A stretch of DNA of 64,000 nucleotides from Rhabditoides inermis (Eukaryota > Nematoda > Chromadorea > Rhabditida > Rhabditidae). Location: positions 88,501-152,500 of the forward strand of contig CAWZYM010000101.1 in assembly GCA_963966185.1 (NCBI GenBank), given 5' to 3'. Below the pieces are notes generated by a model. The model ran no database searches. It saw only the letters and a program-made list of their open reading frames with translations, and had not been told where the DNA came from. A program made the translations under genes and the position numbers. Of the stretch, positions 24,793 to 35,852 are shown piece by piece (within the stretch, counting starts at the first letter, position 1; each line of letters starts with the position of its first letter).

Positions 24793-24945
24793 CCCCATTA
24801 TACTTTCACGCTGACGCGACGCTGACGCTGACGCTCCCGTGCAAAAGACGCAACCATTTCGTTGACGCAGCGTGATCAAAGTCGGTTAGGTGCAACTTCT
24901 GGCACGGGAGCGTCAGCGTCGCGTCAGCGTGAAAGTATACTGGGG
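24793..24945. repeat. Long imperfect palindrome upstream of the nuclear receptor
   Basis: The arms at 24793-24842 and 24902-24945 are reverse complements (CCCCATTATACTTTCACGCT ... CTCCCGTGC against GCACGGGAG ... AGCGTGAAAGTATACTGGGG). One arm has an extra GACGCT unit. The spacer is about 59 bases. It lies about 140 bp before the receptor start codon and could be a MITE or a transcribed hairpin. Confidence 0.85.
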
Positions 24946-25082
24946 CCTCGAGGCACACCTGCCACACTTGCGCCAAGCCGTTTTATCTTATTATCACCGA
25001 TCCGCGCGCTCCAGCTTATCACCCCCCGGCCCGCTCGAGAAGCGCGCGTATCGATTGTGTGTTGTGAGTGTGCGTATTGGAG

Positions 25083-26454
25083 ATGACCTCTCTGATGAAG
25101 ACGGAGATGGATTGTGACTGGATGTCGTCCACCCCCTCTCCTGCCCGCATTTGTACCATTTGCGCCGCGCCCTCGAACGGATACCACTTTAACGCCGCGT
25201 CCTGCTCCGCTTGCGCCGCCTTTTTCCGGTACGTCTCCCCCCCCTCTCTCTATCTCTCTCTCCCTCCCTCCATTTCCCTCTTTAGCCGCACAGTCACCTT
25301 GGATCGTCACTTTGTGTGCGGTCAGGAGAACAATTGTCGAGTCAACTACGGTTAGTGGAGAGATTGTCAACAAGAAACCGCCACGAAAATTTCGTTGCGG
25401 AAAAAAAGCTCTTTAGAAGTTTCTCCGAAGTATTTGTGAACTTTCATAACATGTTTGCAGCGATGCGGGTGATATGCCGCGCGTGCCGCTACGCCAAGTG
25501 TATCGCGAACGGGATGGACAGGAAAGGTAAGGTCTCTCCCTCTCTCTCCCTCTCTCTCTCTCTCCCTCTCTCTCTCTCTCTCCCTCCCTCTCTCCCTCTC
25601 TCCCTCTCTCCCTCTCTCCCTCTCTCCCTCTCTCCCTCTCTCCCTCTCCCTCCCTTTCCCCTCTCTCTCTCCCTCCCTCCCTCCCTCTCACCCATGCTCC
25701 TCTCTCCAGCCGTGCAGCCTCGCCGCGACTGCAACGTGGGCCGGCGCAAGATCAGCTACGCACACAACGGGCAGACGGCGGCTGCCTCCTCCGACAAACT
25801 CGCCACAGCCATGCAGTCGTCGGGACTGGCGCTCTCCCCGGAGGCGACGGCGGCGGCCGCGCCTTGCACCTCCTCCTACTCGTCCTCGGTCGAAGCCTCG
25901 CCCGCCCACGCGTCGCCCAGTCACGGGTGGAATACGGCAGCCATCAGCAACGGGTGGGGGAGAGAGGGAGGGAGGGAGGGAGAGAGAGAGAGAGAGAGAG
26001 AGAAAGGGACCTCTGCAGCACGCGCTCGCGCTACCACGAGCCGTGGGAAGAGCCCAAGCCGGGCGCGACTCACAAGGAGATGTGGGGGCAGCTAGAGTAG
26101 TGGAATAGCCCTGCTAGTAGTCGTATAAGTAGCCGGCCGCCTCTAGCGTAGCGTTCTCTTGTTTAGTGTAGGCGCGTCTAGTCTATTAAGAGTCGCATTG
26201 TCGCGTTCCACTCTCTCAGGGCACGGCAGTATGTGCCCAGTGTCAAACTCCTTTGTCGCTACCACACCGTCTCTGGAGCCAATCGACGATCGATTGCAGC
26301 CCGTTCTCGGATCCGCTGTGCGTGGTGGAAGAGCTGCTGCGCGAGGAGCGGCTGCAGAACGAGCGACGTCGCATACTCTACTGCGGACGCACCTCCATCT
26401 CCCTACTCCTGTCAACCTCATCCGTCAACGACATTGTAGGGAGAGAGAGAGAGG

Positions 26455-26498
<44 letters not shown>

Positions 26499-27628
26499 AA
26501 ATAGATCGTCGATTTCAGCCGTTCGTTCGCGATGACATGCGCGAGTTGACGTTCGGCGGGATTCAGAAGGACATCCGGGCGATGATTCTGGTGATCTACG
26601 AGTGGATCCGCGGGTGGAACAGCTTCGGACAGCTGTGTCTGCAGGACAAGGTGCAGACAGATAGGAGTAGATAGCCTGCGCTAGAGCGATAGTTTTCGAT
26701 CTACCTCTGCCTCTCTTGTTTTGCGCGCTATTGCCGTGAGCTGACTCTCCGTCTTCCTCTGATCTACCCCACCGCGCGCAACTTATTGCGAGCATAGAAC
26801 TATTTTCAAATTCCGTCATTACGCAAATCAAGAGAGACGGACGATTAGCGTTGTAGACCACCGTGTTGTGAAGTAGATGTCACCGGTGACGTAGACCGAC
26901 CGCTCTTTTCCAGAAAGCCTTCCTTCGTCGATGCATTCTCTACCACACCATACTCGACCCGGCGTATCTCACTGTCCGGCTGGGATTCCCGGAGAGGTAT
27001 GGCACGAGTTTATCATTATGAAATCAGTTTAGCACTATGATGGTAGATGCTTATCGTCTCACCAGTGCCCTTTGTTTCACTGACAAAGTGTTTGCAGGTT
27101 TGTGATGTTCAATGGAATGTATGTGGGCATAGCGGAGGACTCTAAAGAAGGCTGGAGGGACGAGAAGAACTACATCACGTCAGACCTCAAAAAGGAGTGG
27201 GTGGATCTCTCTCTCTCTCTCACTCCTCTCTCTCTATCCCCCTCTCTTTCTCTCTTCCTCTTTTTCTACCTATTATTTTGTAATAGTCTTTGACTTGCGT
27301 TATCTGTCCCGTGCGCTTCGCGGGATTCATTAGAAGTTGCTAGGTCGCAAACTTATCGCGAGTCCGAGATTTGATAAGAATGAAACTCTGGTCTCTCTGT
27401 GTCTTTGTTGTCCGCATTTGAACAAAAAACTTCTAAGAACAAACGATTCACGATGTTCGAAGCTTCGAAGAGGTAAACGATTAAAATTAACCAATTCTAA
27501 TTCCAGACTGTACCGTCCGCTGCTGACCCGCGTAGTGAACGAGATCGTACAACCGATGCTCGACATTCGCATCACGTACACGGAATACATTGTGCTCAAA
27601 GCACTCGTATCGTGGAAGAGCGCCAGTG

Positions 27629-27671
<43 letters not shown>

Positions 27672-28462
27672 ATCTTTCTCTCTCTCTCTTTCTCTCTTTC
27701 TCTCTTTTCGAGATCTTCAACAGAGTAAATGCTTACAATTCTTATCGCCATTGAACTTTGGCCAAGCTGAATTAGTGTAGGCTAGAACGGTAGATAACCA
27801 TGCGTTTCTTTATATCTCTTCCCAATCTCTTTCTCTCTCATTCTCTCACTATCCGGTTCGTACCAAACTTTTGTCGACGAAATGTGAGTTGCTGAGCTGC
27901 TTTTCTTATCTCACCGGAATCGAGTGATAGTTGATAGAGCAAATTACCCAACGTTTTCGTAGAATTCATAGAATAAGGCCTATATACGGCCAGCGGTAGA
28001 TTAGAGAAGAATAGAGATGCCCACCCAACCCCAGAGATCATAGAATCTTTTCAACATTCATTCGAAGAAATCCAAAGAATCATTCACGATGAATATTAAA
28101 AAATCAAGGATCTCAGAATTGCACATAGAACTCTTCAACATTCATCCAACAAAAAACCGATAGGGGGATAAATGTTGAATGAACATCAACCACATAGAGT
28201 TAGACAAGCACTCAACTTCCCTCCTCCCTCTCTCTCTTCTCTTTCTTCGCCGCGCTAATCGCTGTTCATTTCGGGTCTCACAGGCGCCAATGACATCACC
28301 GCGCACACCAAACACCTCATGAACAAGCAGGTCGACTGCGTGCTGGCCGGACTCAACGCGCATTACGCCAACATCGGTGCGTCCCTCTCTCTCTCTCCTT
28401 CTCTCTCTCTCTTTCTCTTCCCCTCTATCTCTCCACTCTCTCCCCCTCTCTCTCTCCTCTCT

Positions 28463-28503
<41 letters not shown>

Positions 28504-28590
28504 AACATCCCCTTCTAGGCCTATCGCAGCAGGAGATCGCCGAGCGCACCGGCAACCTGGTGCTTCTCATGAGCAGCGTCTTTGTGAGTG

Positions 28591-28636
<46 letters not shown>

Positions 28637-28747
28637 TTCCAGGCGGTCGGTTTGGAGTGTCTGGAGTCGCATCAGAAAATCAAGTTCTTCGATCTGTGGG
28701 AGCTGGATAGTCTACTCATACAACTCCTCTCCTCGCAGAGACTATAA
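25083..28747 (+). CDS. Nuclear hormone receptor (C4 zinc finger DBD plus LBD), nematode type
   Basis: This encodes a ligand-regulated transcription factor. Thirteen exons join in frame to 476 residues: 25083-25228, 25286-25350, 25461-25526, 25710-25953, 26019-26096, 26300-26435, 26519-26650, 26914-26996, 27098-27196, 27507-27625, 28284-28376, 28519-28583 and 28643-28747. The DNA-binding domain has Cys24/27/41/44 and Cys60/66/76/79 in standard spacing. Its P-box is [10 protein letters not shown], as in the expanded nematode HNF4-derived receptors, not the canonical CEGCK. A Ser/Ala-rich hinge follows. The ligand-binding domain contains [51 protein letters not shown] and a C-terminal helix [15 protein letters not shown]. 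The apparent in-frame stop at 26097 falls in an intron if donor GTAGTG (26097) and acceptor GATTGCAG (26299) are used. AATAAA lies near 28770. The ortholog is not named. Confidence 0.92.
25530..25690. repeat. CT/CCCT-rich intronic tract
   Basis: About 160 bases of (CT)n and CTCC units fill the intron between receptor exons 3 and 4 and run almost to the CCAG acceptor. Confidence 0.95.
26663..26800 (+). repeat. Dispersed repeat family B, copy 2 (intronic)
   Basis: It matches the 8635-8815 copy from TAGCCTGCGCTAGAGCGATAG to TTATTGCGAGCATAG but lacks an internal block of roughly 45 bases after TTTCGATCTACCTC. It sits in the receptor intron between 26650 and 26914. Confidence 0.75.
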
Positions 28748-28979
28748 GCATAAATGATACATTACAGAAATAAATCTTTTCTCATTGTTTAGAATAGGGT
28801 TTGGTTCAGCTCACGCCAAAGTTTTCAAGAAGCTTTATATATCATGCATATCCAAAGGTCATGTTAGCAACCATGTGAACTCATCCAATTCATTTCATAG
28901 GAACAGGAAAGTGTAGACTCTGTGGGGTTCTGAGAGAGAGAGAGAGAGAGAGAGAGGCGAAGGAACGACATGGTGAGGA
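28748..28979. other. 3' intergenic spacer with repeat family F, copy 1
   Basis: The convergent 3' ends of the nuclear receptor and the chemoreceptor lie here. 28816-28903 reads GCTCACGCCAAAGTTTTCAAG ... ATATCCAAAGGTCATGTTAGC and is similar to 33531-33603. A GA tract lies at 28931-28956. Confidence 0.6.
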
Positions 28980-29412
28980 TCAATGTAGACTCTGTGGTGT
29001 TCTGCCGGTGCTGACGCTTCCTCTGCTCAGACCACGGAACGACGACTCAGAAGGCTGCACCCGGCGGCTGGGGTGCAGCACGGATACGAGGGGCTGAAAG
29101 AGCAGGACGCATCTCTCTGTCTCTCTGTCTCGTTCTCTATCTCTCTCTCACTCTCTCTCTCTCTTTCTCTATCTCTCTCTCTCTATCTCTCACTCTCTCT
29201 CTTTTCTTTGGTCAGAGAAAGTGGAAAGGAGAGAGAGAGAAAGAGAGAGAGAGCGTGAGTGAGAGAGGGAGGGAGGGAGAGGGAGGGAATCGCTCACCGC
29301 GCGGTATGGTTTCACGTAGTACATGCTGAAACACGGTGTGGCTATGGGGCACAGAGCAACGAACAGGTACGTGGAGTGCTCCATTGCGGGGTGTCTACGG
29401 AGAACTCTCTCT

Positions 29413-29463
<51 letters not shown>

Positions 29464-29474
29464 TCTCTCTCTCT

Positions 29475-29517
<43 letters not shown>

Positions 29518-30440
29518 TCCCTCTCTCTCTGCTCCCTCTCTCTCTGCTCCCTCTCTCTCTGCTCCCTCTCTTCTCTGTTCTCTGCTCTCTGCTCTCTCTC
29601 TGCTCTCTCTCTCTGCTCTCTCTCTCTCTCTGCTCTCTCTCTCTCTGCTCTCTCTCTCTCTCTCTCTCTCTCTTCCTCCCCCCACCGGAATATGCCGAAC
29701 TGTCCGAGTGCGAACTCGATGACGGCAATGAGAACGACTGCCGGGACGATAGCCTGATAGGTGAGCGCCTGAAAATGGTATTGATAACATTATATATAAG
29801 ACCACTCCAAAACCTTTTTGGACAGAACTCTAGGACAGAAATTGCTTAACTTTACTGGCCGATGTCTTTTTGAAGATTCTGACAGAATGTCTGTTGGGGC
29901 GTAAAGAAAATCGTTTCAAAACGTAATTTCAAAACTCTTCCAGCATTATAATGTCACATTATGATATTAGAAAGCTCGAGGATGAAATCACTATTGGCTA
30001 TTGGGGGTGAAAATGCTTAATCCATGGCCACAGTTCATGCAGAACAGGCGGATCAGCGGCGGATTGGATCGCCGAAAATGGAGGTATAGTTGTATGCTCG
30101 CAATAAGTTGCGCGCGCTCGGGTGGGTCAGAGGAAGACGGAGAGTCAGCTTTCGGCAATACCGCGCAAAACAAGAGAGGCAGACGGCTATGGCACCGTAT
30201 TTCGAACTGCATGCGAGGTAGATCGAAAACTATCGCTCTGGGTTCACTTCAGTTCACATATTCGCGTCCCCGCAAGCCCTGTTCTCATTCAATTAGATGA
30301 AGCACACACACACATATGACGCACCCTTATCAGATTCTCGTGCGCCTTTTTTGTCGAAGACGTGAGCTTTGCCGGTGACTTGAGCGTGTTCAATGTGGAG
30401 AGAGCTTTGCGTCTATAGAGATTAGTAGAGAAAGGAGAGG

Positions 30441-30478
<38 letters not shown>

Positions 30479-31479
30479 CACGGACCGGAAGTAGATTATG
30501 GCCATGTATGCAAACGGAGTGGGCACGGTCATGTATAGTATGGCAGCCAGGACACCCGGAGACAGAGCCGAGACGTGTCCGGAGATCACTGCGCCTGAAA
30601 GAAAAAGACTTACAACTCTAAATTTCGTGTATGTTTATAGGAGGATATATAATATGCATGATAGAGAGATAAGAAAACCAAATATGGGCACCAGTTTGCG
30701 TGTTTTTTTTGCACGTTCTGTTCATGTTTAATATATGCTTTGTTCAATGTATTTTTTTAAATGTTTCTATAAGTCATAAGTGGTCGTTGTTTATAGTGTA
30801 CACACGAGGTATGCTCATTTAAAGGTAGTGTACCCTCTGATTTTATCAGTTTTTGTGTTCATAGTCGTTGTGAACTCTTTGGACTACGCGCGCTTTTTTT
30901 CGTTGTGAAGCGCTCGTTATTTTCGTAATACGTGTAAACTACTCCACAAGTCTCATAGTGGAGCCGAGTAAAACTGTACCGCTAAGATCGTATGTGGGAT
31001 TCTGAGCGATGAGAATTGATCGCACTTCCTCTTCCGGTGACTCGCAAAATGGGAAAAGAATCTGAAATCAACCGACTAAACCTTTTTCGACAAACACCTC
31101 TCTCTCTCTCTCCGCACCATTAATAGTACAGTCGGTGTCAGGCAAAGTAAAACTACCAGAAGAGTTTCCTTGATTCTGATTTGATCTCTGAAATGATCTC
31201 GTAATTACGTCATTTTATCATGCACGTTTTTGAGTCTTTGACATGGGTTTGAATTACAAGTCTTGAACATGTGATTAAAATTTTAAATATAATTTTAAAT
31301 ATCACACTGTTTCCAAAACGAAAACCAAAGACTAGTTGTCTAATTGCAGACAGCACACTCGGTTTGAAGAGGCGATTTTCTAAACATTTGTTTTGACATC
31401 AAACACCAAAAGAGAACGGTCGCGGAATAGAATGAGACAACCGATGCAGCAAACGCACAAGTAATCCTAACCGCACTTT

Positions 31480-31526
<47 letters not shown>

Positions 31527-31665
31527 ATCTCACCTCACCAGCACCAGATAGCGGAATGCGAATGAGAGCGGGAAAGAGGCTATGGTGTGGGAAACAGACG
31601 CCATGTGTAGAGTGTAAGTGAGGAAACAGGCGTGCGACGAGATCTTCAGATTATCCACCTCTCTC

Positions 31666-31723
<58 letters not shown>

Positions 31724-31768
31724 CCTTTATCTTTCTCTCTCTCTCTCTCGCTCTCTCTCGCTCTCTCG

Positions 31769-31820
<52 letters not shown>

Positions 31821-31873
31821 TTCTCTCTCTCTTCCTTTATCTTTCTCTCTCTCTCTCTCGCTCTCTCTCGCTC

Positions 31874-31917
<44 letters not shown>

Positions 31918-32233
31918 CATACCCATGAACACGGTCCGTAGCTCACATAGATCAGCGACGAACCGCTGGGCACAATTCTGGAATAGAAGAATCTTTTTCT
32001 CGTTAGTGTAAAAGTAAAAAAAAAAGTACCAGTTTACTATCTATTACAAAACTTCGGTTCTACTGCGTTCAATTCCGAGCGTACGAACGGACGGGACGTC
32101 ATCGAAAAGAAGTCAAAACGCCGTCTTGTCTCAAACTGTGCACTTTTAACGTTGTCAACCATTGATCGTGTCATTTAATTCACTTATGAATTATGAATAA
32201 AGTATATAATCAAAAAAGAAATCATTGTTGTCG

Positions 32234-32326
<93 letters not shown>

Positions 32327-32602
32327 GTCCTATACAGATGACCGTTTCTTTTAGTAATCATACTCTCTTGAATTGGGTGCTACCTTTACCTTTACCCTTT
32401 TACCTAGGCTCGTATGCATATGCATGGTTTTGTCATAGATGGACACATCGGCAGACATCGTACATCACATCTCGAATCACATCTTCTAAGCATCTCACCG
32501 TTGCATGGTGAGTATGCCACTGAACGACACGAAAAAGTCGGCGATCGTCACATTACAGATGAGGACTGCGTACGGACGAAGCGATCTCGGTGTCTGGAAC
32601 AC

Positions 32603-32643
<41 letters not shown>

Positions 32644-32702
32644 AAGAAAGAAAGAAAGAGAGAGAGGGAGAGAGAGAGAGGGAGAGAGAGAGAGAGACGA
32701 AC

Positions 32703-32737
<35 letters not shown>

Positions 32738-32848
32738 TCTTCTCACCTTCGTGAAGACCACATACAGTAGACATGCGTTGAACATCATTCCGGTACCGTA
32801 GACAACAATGTGAAGGGAGTAAAGCAAGATATCTCCGAAATCGCTCAT
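28980..32848 (-). CDS. Serpentine chemoreceptor-like 7TM GPCR (Str/Srd superfamily)
   Basis: This is a probable seven-transmembrane chemoreceptor of the nematode Str superfamily. Exon blocks in order are 32747-32848 (MSDFGDILLYSLHIVV, first TM), 32499-32593 (TPRSLRPYAVLICNVTIADF), 31923-31977 (IVPSGSSLIYVSYGPC), about 31539-31647 (HACFLTYTLHMASVSHTIAS), about 30985-31060 (ESPEEEVRSILIAQNPTYDL), about 30487-30596 (VISGHVSALSPGVLAAILYM), about 29688-29769 (ALTYQAIVPAVVLIAVIEFA), about 29296-29408 (RRHPAMEHSTYLF ... MYYVKPYR) and a C-terminal exon ending SLH then TGA at 28980-28982. PYAVLxxN, PSGSSLIYVSYGPC, HPAM and VKPYR are typical of the family. TCTAG lies just before the start. Introns are full of GA/CT tracts, and one holds repeat family B. 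The middle exon ends are less certain than the first three. Confidence 0.85.
29405..29672. repeat. CT/CTGCTC microsatellite block
   Basis: About 265 bases of (CT)n with regularly placed CTGCTC units lie in a chemoreceptor intron. Overlapping open frames on both strands (LSLSLS or REREQRE) are artefacts. Confidence 0.95.
30090..30240 (-). repeat. Dispersed repeat family B, copy 3 (intronic)
   Basis: Reverse-complement copy: TATGCTCGCAATAAGTTGCG, then AGAGGAAGACGGAGAGTCAG and GAGGTAGATCGAAAACTATCG. It keeps the internal block that copy 2 lacks. It lies in a chemoreceptor intron. Confidence 0.75.
31660..31915. repeat. CT/CGCT microsatellite with internal duplication
   Basis: About 255 bases of CT repeat contain two copies of a block with TTCCTTTATCTTTCTC followed by CGCTCTCTCTCG, about 120 bases apart. 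This suggests segmental duplication inside the microsatellite. Confidence 0.95.
32237..32320. repeat. (TA)n microsatellite
   Basis: A perfect TA tract of about 84 bases lies in the chemoreceptor intron between exons 2 and 3. It is the second long TA tract in the window, after 11164-11256. Confidence 0.98.
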
Positions 32849-33530
32849 TTCACCTAGAGCATGCTAACGTAAGTAGTAAAACAAACTATTACGTGTTGTG
32901 AATCAATCAATCAATCAATCAATCAATCGTTCATCCGGAATCGCTATATCCTGACTATACAACAACTGCATACGGCACACCACAAGGGCTAAGCGCTGGG
33001 AGAAACACAGTTTCTGTGAATAGTGAGGCTAAATTACGGTTTATGAGAGTTGAGAGATTCTGCTTCTCTACATAATATGAATGATCATCGTTCCTAGAAC
33101 GAAACTAAAAAAAATACATACCCATAGATCGTCCCCGAGTGATAATTACATCCTAGAAAATCGTTCATTAATTGCGATGTCTGTTTTAAAACTTAGAACT
33201 ACGCAAATCTAAATATCAACTGTCGAACAGGGATCAGACGGTGACGAAATAGCGGGAATTTTAATGATACATTGGCTACATTGGCTTGTTTTAAAAAGAG
33301 TTCATCATGATTGAGAAACGCTCATCGTCAACTCTGATCGCAGAATTTCAAATTCCTGCTTGAAAAAACATAGCAAACCCGAATTGTATCAATAGCTGCG
33401 CGTGACATTATGCGTCACGCGCAAGAATCGGTAAAGGGCGACGGAGAGAAAATCCCCTTTTAGAATCTGCACACACACACACAATTAGAGAGGGCGCGCA
33501 GCGCCCTCTCTCTTGGGTTAAAATAAGGCT

Positions 33531-33603
33531 CGCGCCAGAATTTTCAAGTAGCGATATCCAAAGGACATGTTAGCAACAATGTGAAGTCTTCCAATTTATG
33601 TTA
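33531..33603 (+). repeat. Dispersed repeat family F, copy 2
   Basis: GCTCGCGCCAGAATTTTCAAG ... ATATCCAAAGGACATGTTAGC ... CTTCCAATTTATG is colinear with 28816-28903, with small indels. No terminal repeats are visible. Confidence 0.6.
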
Positions 33604-33764
33604 GTTAGATTCGCACGGTTCCATAGGGCAGATGGGTGTCGTTTCCAGTCACGCTAGCTGATAGCTAGCCCTCTGCTGGCGGGCGAGCGCGAGAGCACGC
33701 GAGAGAGCACGCTGTTTGGAGAGAGACAGATGTACTTTGGTGGCTGCGATCAGTAGGAATTTAG

Positions 33765-35745
33765 TAAGGGGAGAGAGAACGAGAGAACGAGAGAACGAGA
33801 GAACGATATAACGAGAGAAAAGGAGAAAAAGAGAGGAGGGAAGGAGGGAAGGAGAGACGGAGAGAACGAGAGAACGAGAGAACGAGAGAAGGATAGAAAG
33901 AGAGAACGAGAGAACGAGAGAACCAGAGAAAGAGAGAAAGATATAAAAAGAGAACGAGAGAGCTAGAGAACGAGAGAAAGAGAGAAAGGGAGAAGGAGGG
34001 AAGGAGGGATGGAGAGAAGTAGAGAAGGATAGAAAGAGAGAACGAGAGAACTAGAGAACGAAAGAAAGAGAGAAAGAGAGAAAGAGATAAAGAGAGAACG
34101 AGAGAAAGCGAGAACGATATAACGAGAGAATTAGAGAACGAGAGAAAGAGAGAATGGGAGGAGGAGGGAAGGAGGGAAGGAGGGAAGGAGAGAAAGAGAG
34201 AAAGAGAGAACGAGAAAACGAGAAAACGAGAGAAAGAGAAAACGAGAGAAAGAGAGAACGATATAACGAGAGAACTAGAGAACGAGAGAAAGAGAGAAAG
34301 GGAGAAGGAGGGAAGGAGGGATGGAGAGAAGAAGAGAAGGAGAAAAGGAGAGAACTAGAGAAAAAAGAGAAAGAGAGAAAGAGAGAAAGAGAGAGAAGAG
34401 AGAAAGAGAGAAAGAGAGAAAGAGAGAAAGAGAGAAAGAGAGAAAGAGAGAAAGAGATAATGAGAGAACGAGAGAAAGAGAAACCGATAGAAAGAGAAAA
34501 CGAGTGAAAGAGAGAACGATATAACGAGAGAACTAGAGAACGAGAGAAAGAGAGAAAGTGAGAAGGCGGGAAGGAGGGAAGGAAAGAAGGAGAGAACGAG
34601 ACAACGAGAGAACGAGACAACGAGACAACGAGACAACGAGAGAACGAGAGAACGAGAAAACGAGAGCACGAGAGAACGAGAGAAAGAGAGAACGATATAA
34701 CGATATAACGAGAGAAATAGAGAACGAGAGAAAGAGAGAAAGAGAGAAGGAGAGAAGGAGGGAAGAAGAGAAGGAGAGACGGAGAGAACGAGAGAACGAG
34801 AGAACGAGAGAACGAGAGAAGGATAGAAAGAGAGAACGAGATAAAGAGAGAACGAGAGAACGAGAGAACCAGAGAACGAGAAAACGAGAGAAAGAGAGAA
34901 CAAGAGAAAGAGAGAACGAAAGAAAGAGAGAACGATATAACTAGAGAACGAGAGAACGAGAGAAAGAGCGAAGGAGGGTGGTAGGAGGGAAGGAGGGAAG
35001 AAGAGAAGGAGAGACGGAGAGACGGAGAAAACGAGAGAACGAGAGAACGAGAAACGAGAGAACGAGAGAACGAGAGAACGAGAGAACGAGAGAAAGAGAG
35101 AAAGAGAGAAAGAGAGAACGAGAGAAAGAGAGAACTGGAGAACTAGAGAAAAAGAGAAAGGGAGAAGGAGGGAAGGAGGGAAGGAGAGAAGAAGAGAAGG
35201 AGACACGCGAGAACGAGAGAACGAGAGAACGAGAGAACGAGAGAACGAGAGAACGAGAGAACGAGAGAACGAGAGAACGAGAGAAAGAGAAAACGAAATA
35301 ACGAGAGAACTAGATAACGAGAGAACGAGAGAACGAGAGAAAGAGAGAAAGGGAGAAGGGGGGAAGGAGGGAAGGAGAGAAGGAGAGAAGGAGAGACGGA
35401 GAGAACGAGAGAACGAGAGAACGAGAGAACGAGAGAACGAGAGAAAGAGAGAACGAGAGAAAGAGAGAAAAGAAAGAAAAGAGAGAACGAGAGAAAGAGA
35501 GAAAAGAGAGAAAGGGAGAAAGAGAGAACGAGAGAACGAGAGAACTAGAGAACGAGAGAACGAGAGAAAGAGAGAAAGGGATAACGAGAGAACGAGAGAA
35601 AGAGAGAAAGAGAGAAAGAGAGAAGGGGAGAAGGAGAGAAGGAGGGAAGGAATGGGAGGAGAGAAGGAGGAAAGGAGAGGAGGAGAGAAGGAAAGAAGGA
35701 GAGAAGGAGGGAAGGAATGGAAGGAGAGAACGAGAGAACGAGAAA
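33765..35745. repeat. 2-kb hierarchical polypurine minisatellite (GAGAACGA family)
   Basis: Nearly 2 kb of purine-rich plus strand is built from 8-base units (GAGAACGA, GAGAAAGA). These are arranged in longer cassettes: GAGAACGA runs, then GATATAACGAGAGAACTAG, then GAAAGGGAGAAGGAGGGAAGG. The cassette recurs about ten times at irregular spacing of roughly 150-250 bases. C or T occurs at fixed places in the units. The several-hundred-residue Ser/Leu/Phe frame on the minus strand and the Arg/Glu frames on the plus strand are artefacts. Confidence 0.95.
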
Positions 35746-35852
35746 ATATCGAATAAATTTGAAATGAAATTGATGAAATAATGAGAGAAGAACATGTTAC
35801 ATGTATGAAGACGAGAGAGAAAATTTCTATGAAATTCAACAAAAGGACATAT

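Larger units (their letters stand above)
22140..25082. other. Repeat-rich intergenic region
   Basis: No gene is supported across 2.9 kb. It holds two apparent MITEs, a tRNA-like fragment, a GA tract at 23430-23468, a three-unit tandem repeat with GAATTACGGTAGGAGAA, a second MITE-like end near 24352 and a long hairpin at 24793-24945 just upstream of the nuclear receptor gene. Confidence 0.7.

Noticed and set aside
26094..26100. Apparent stop codon truncating the nuclear receptor after the hinge
   Set aside because: The GTAGTG donor overlaps the TAG, and splicing to GATTGCAG at 26299 restores the frame into a conserved ligand-binding domain.
29342..29805. Arg/Glu/Gln-rich proteins near the chemoreceptor
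   Set aside because: Translations of the CT/CTGCTC microsatellite; the real exons are the short hydrophobic blocks on either side.
34355..35842. A 495-codon minus-strand open frame, apparently Ser/Leu/Phe-rich membrane-like protein
   Set aside because: It is a translation of the GAGAACGA purine minisatellite; no start context, splice sites or real sequence complexity.
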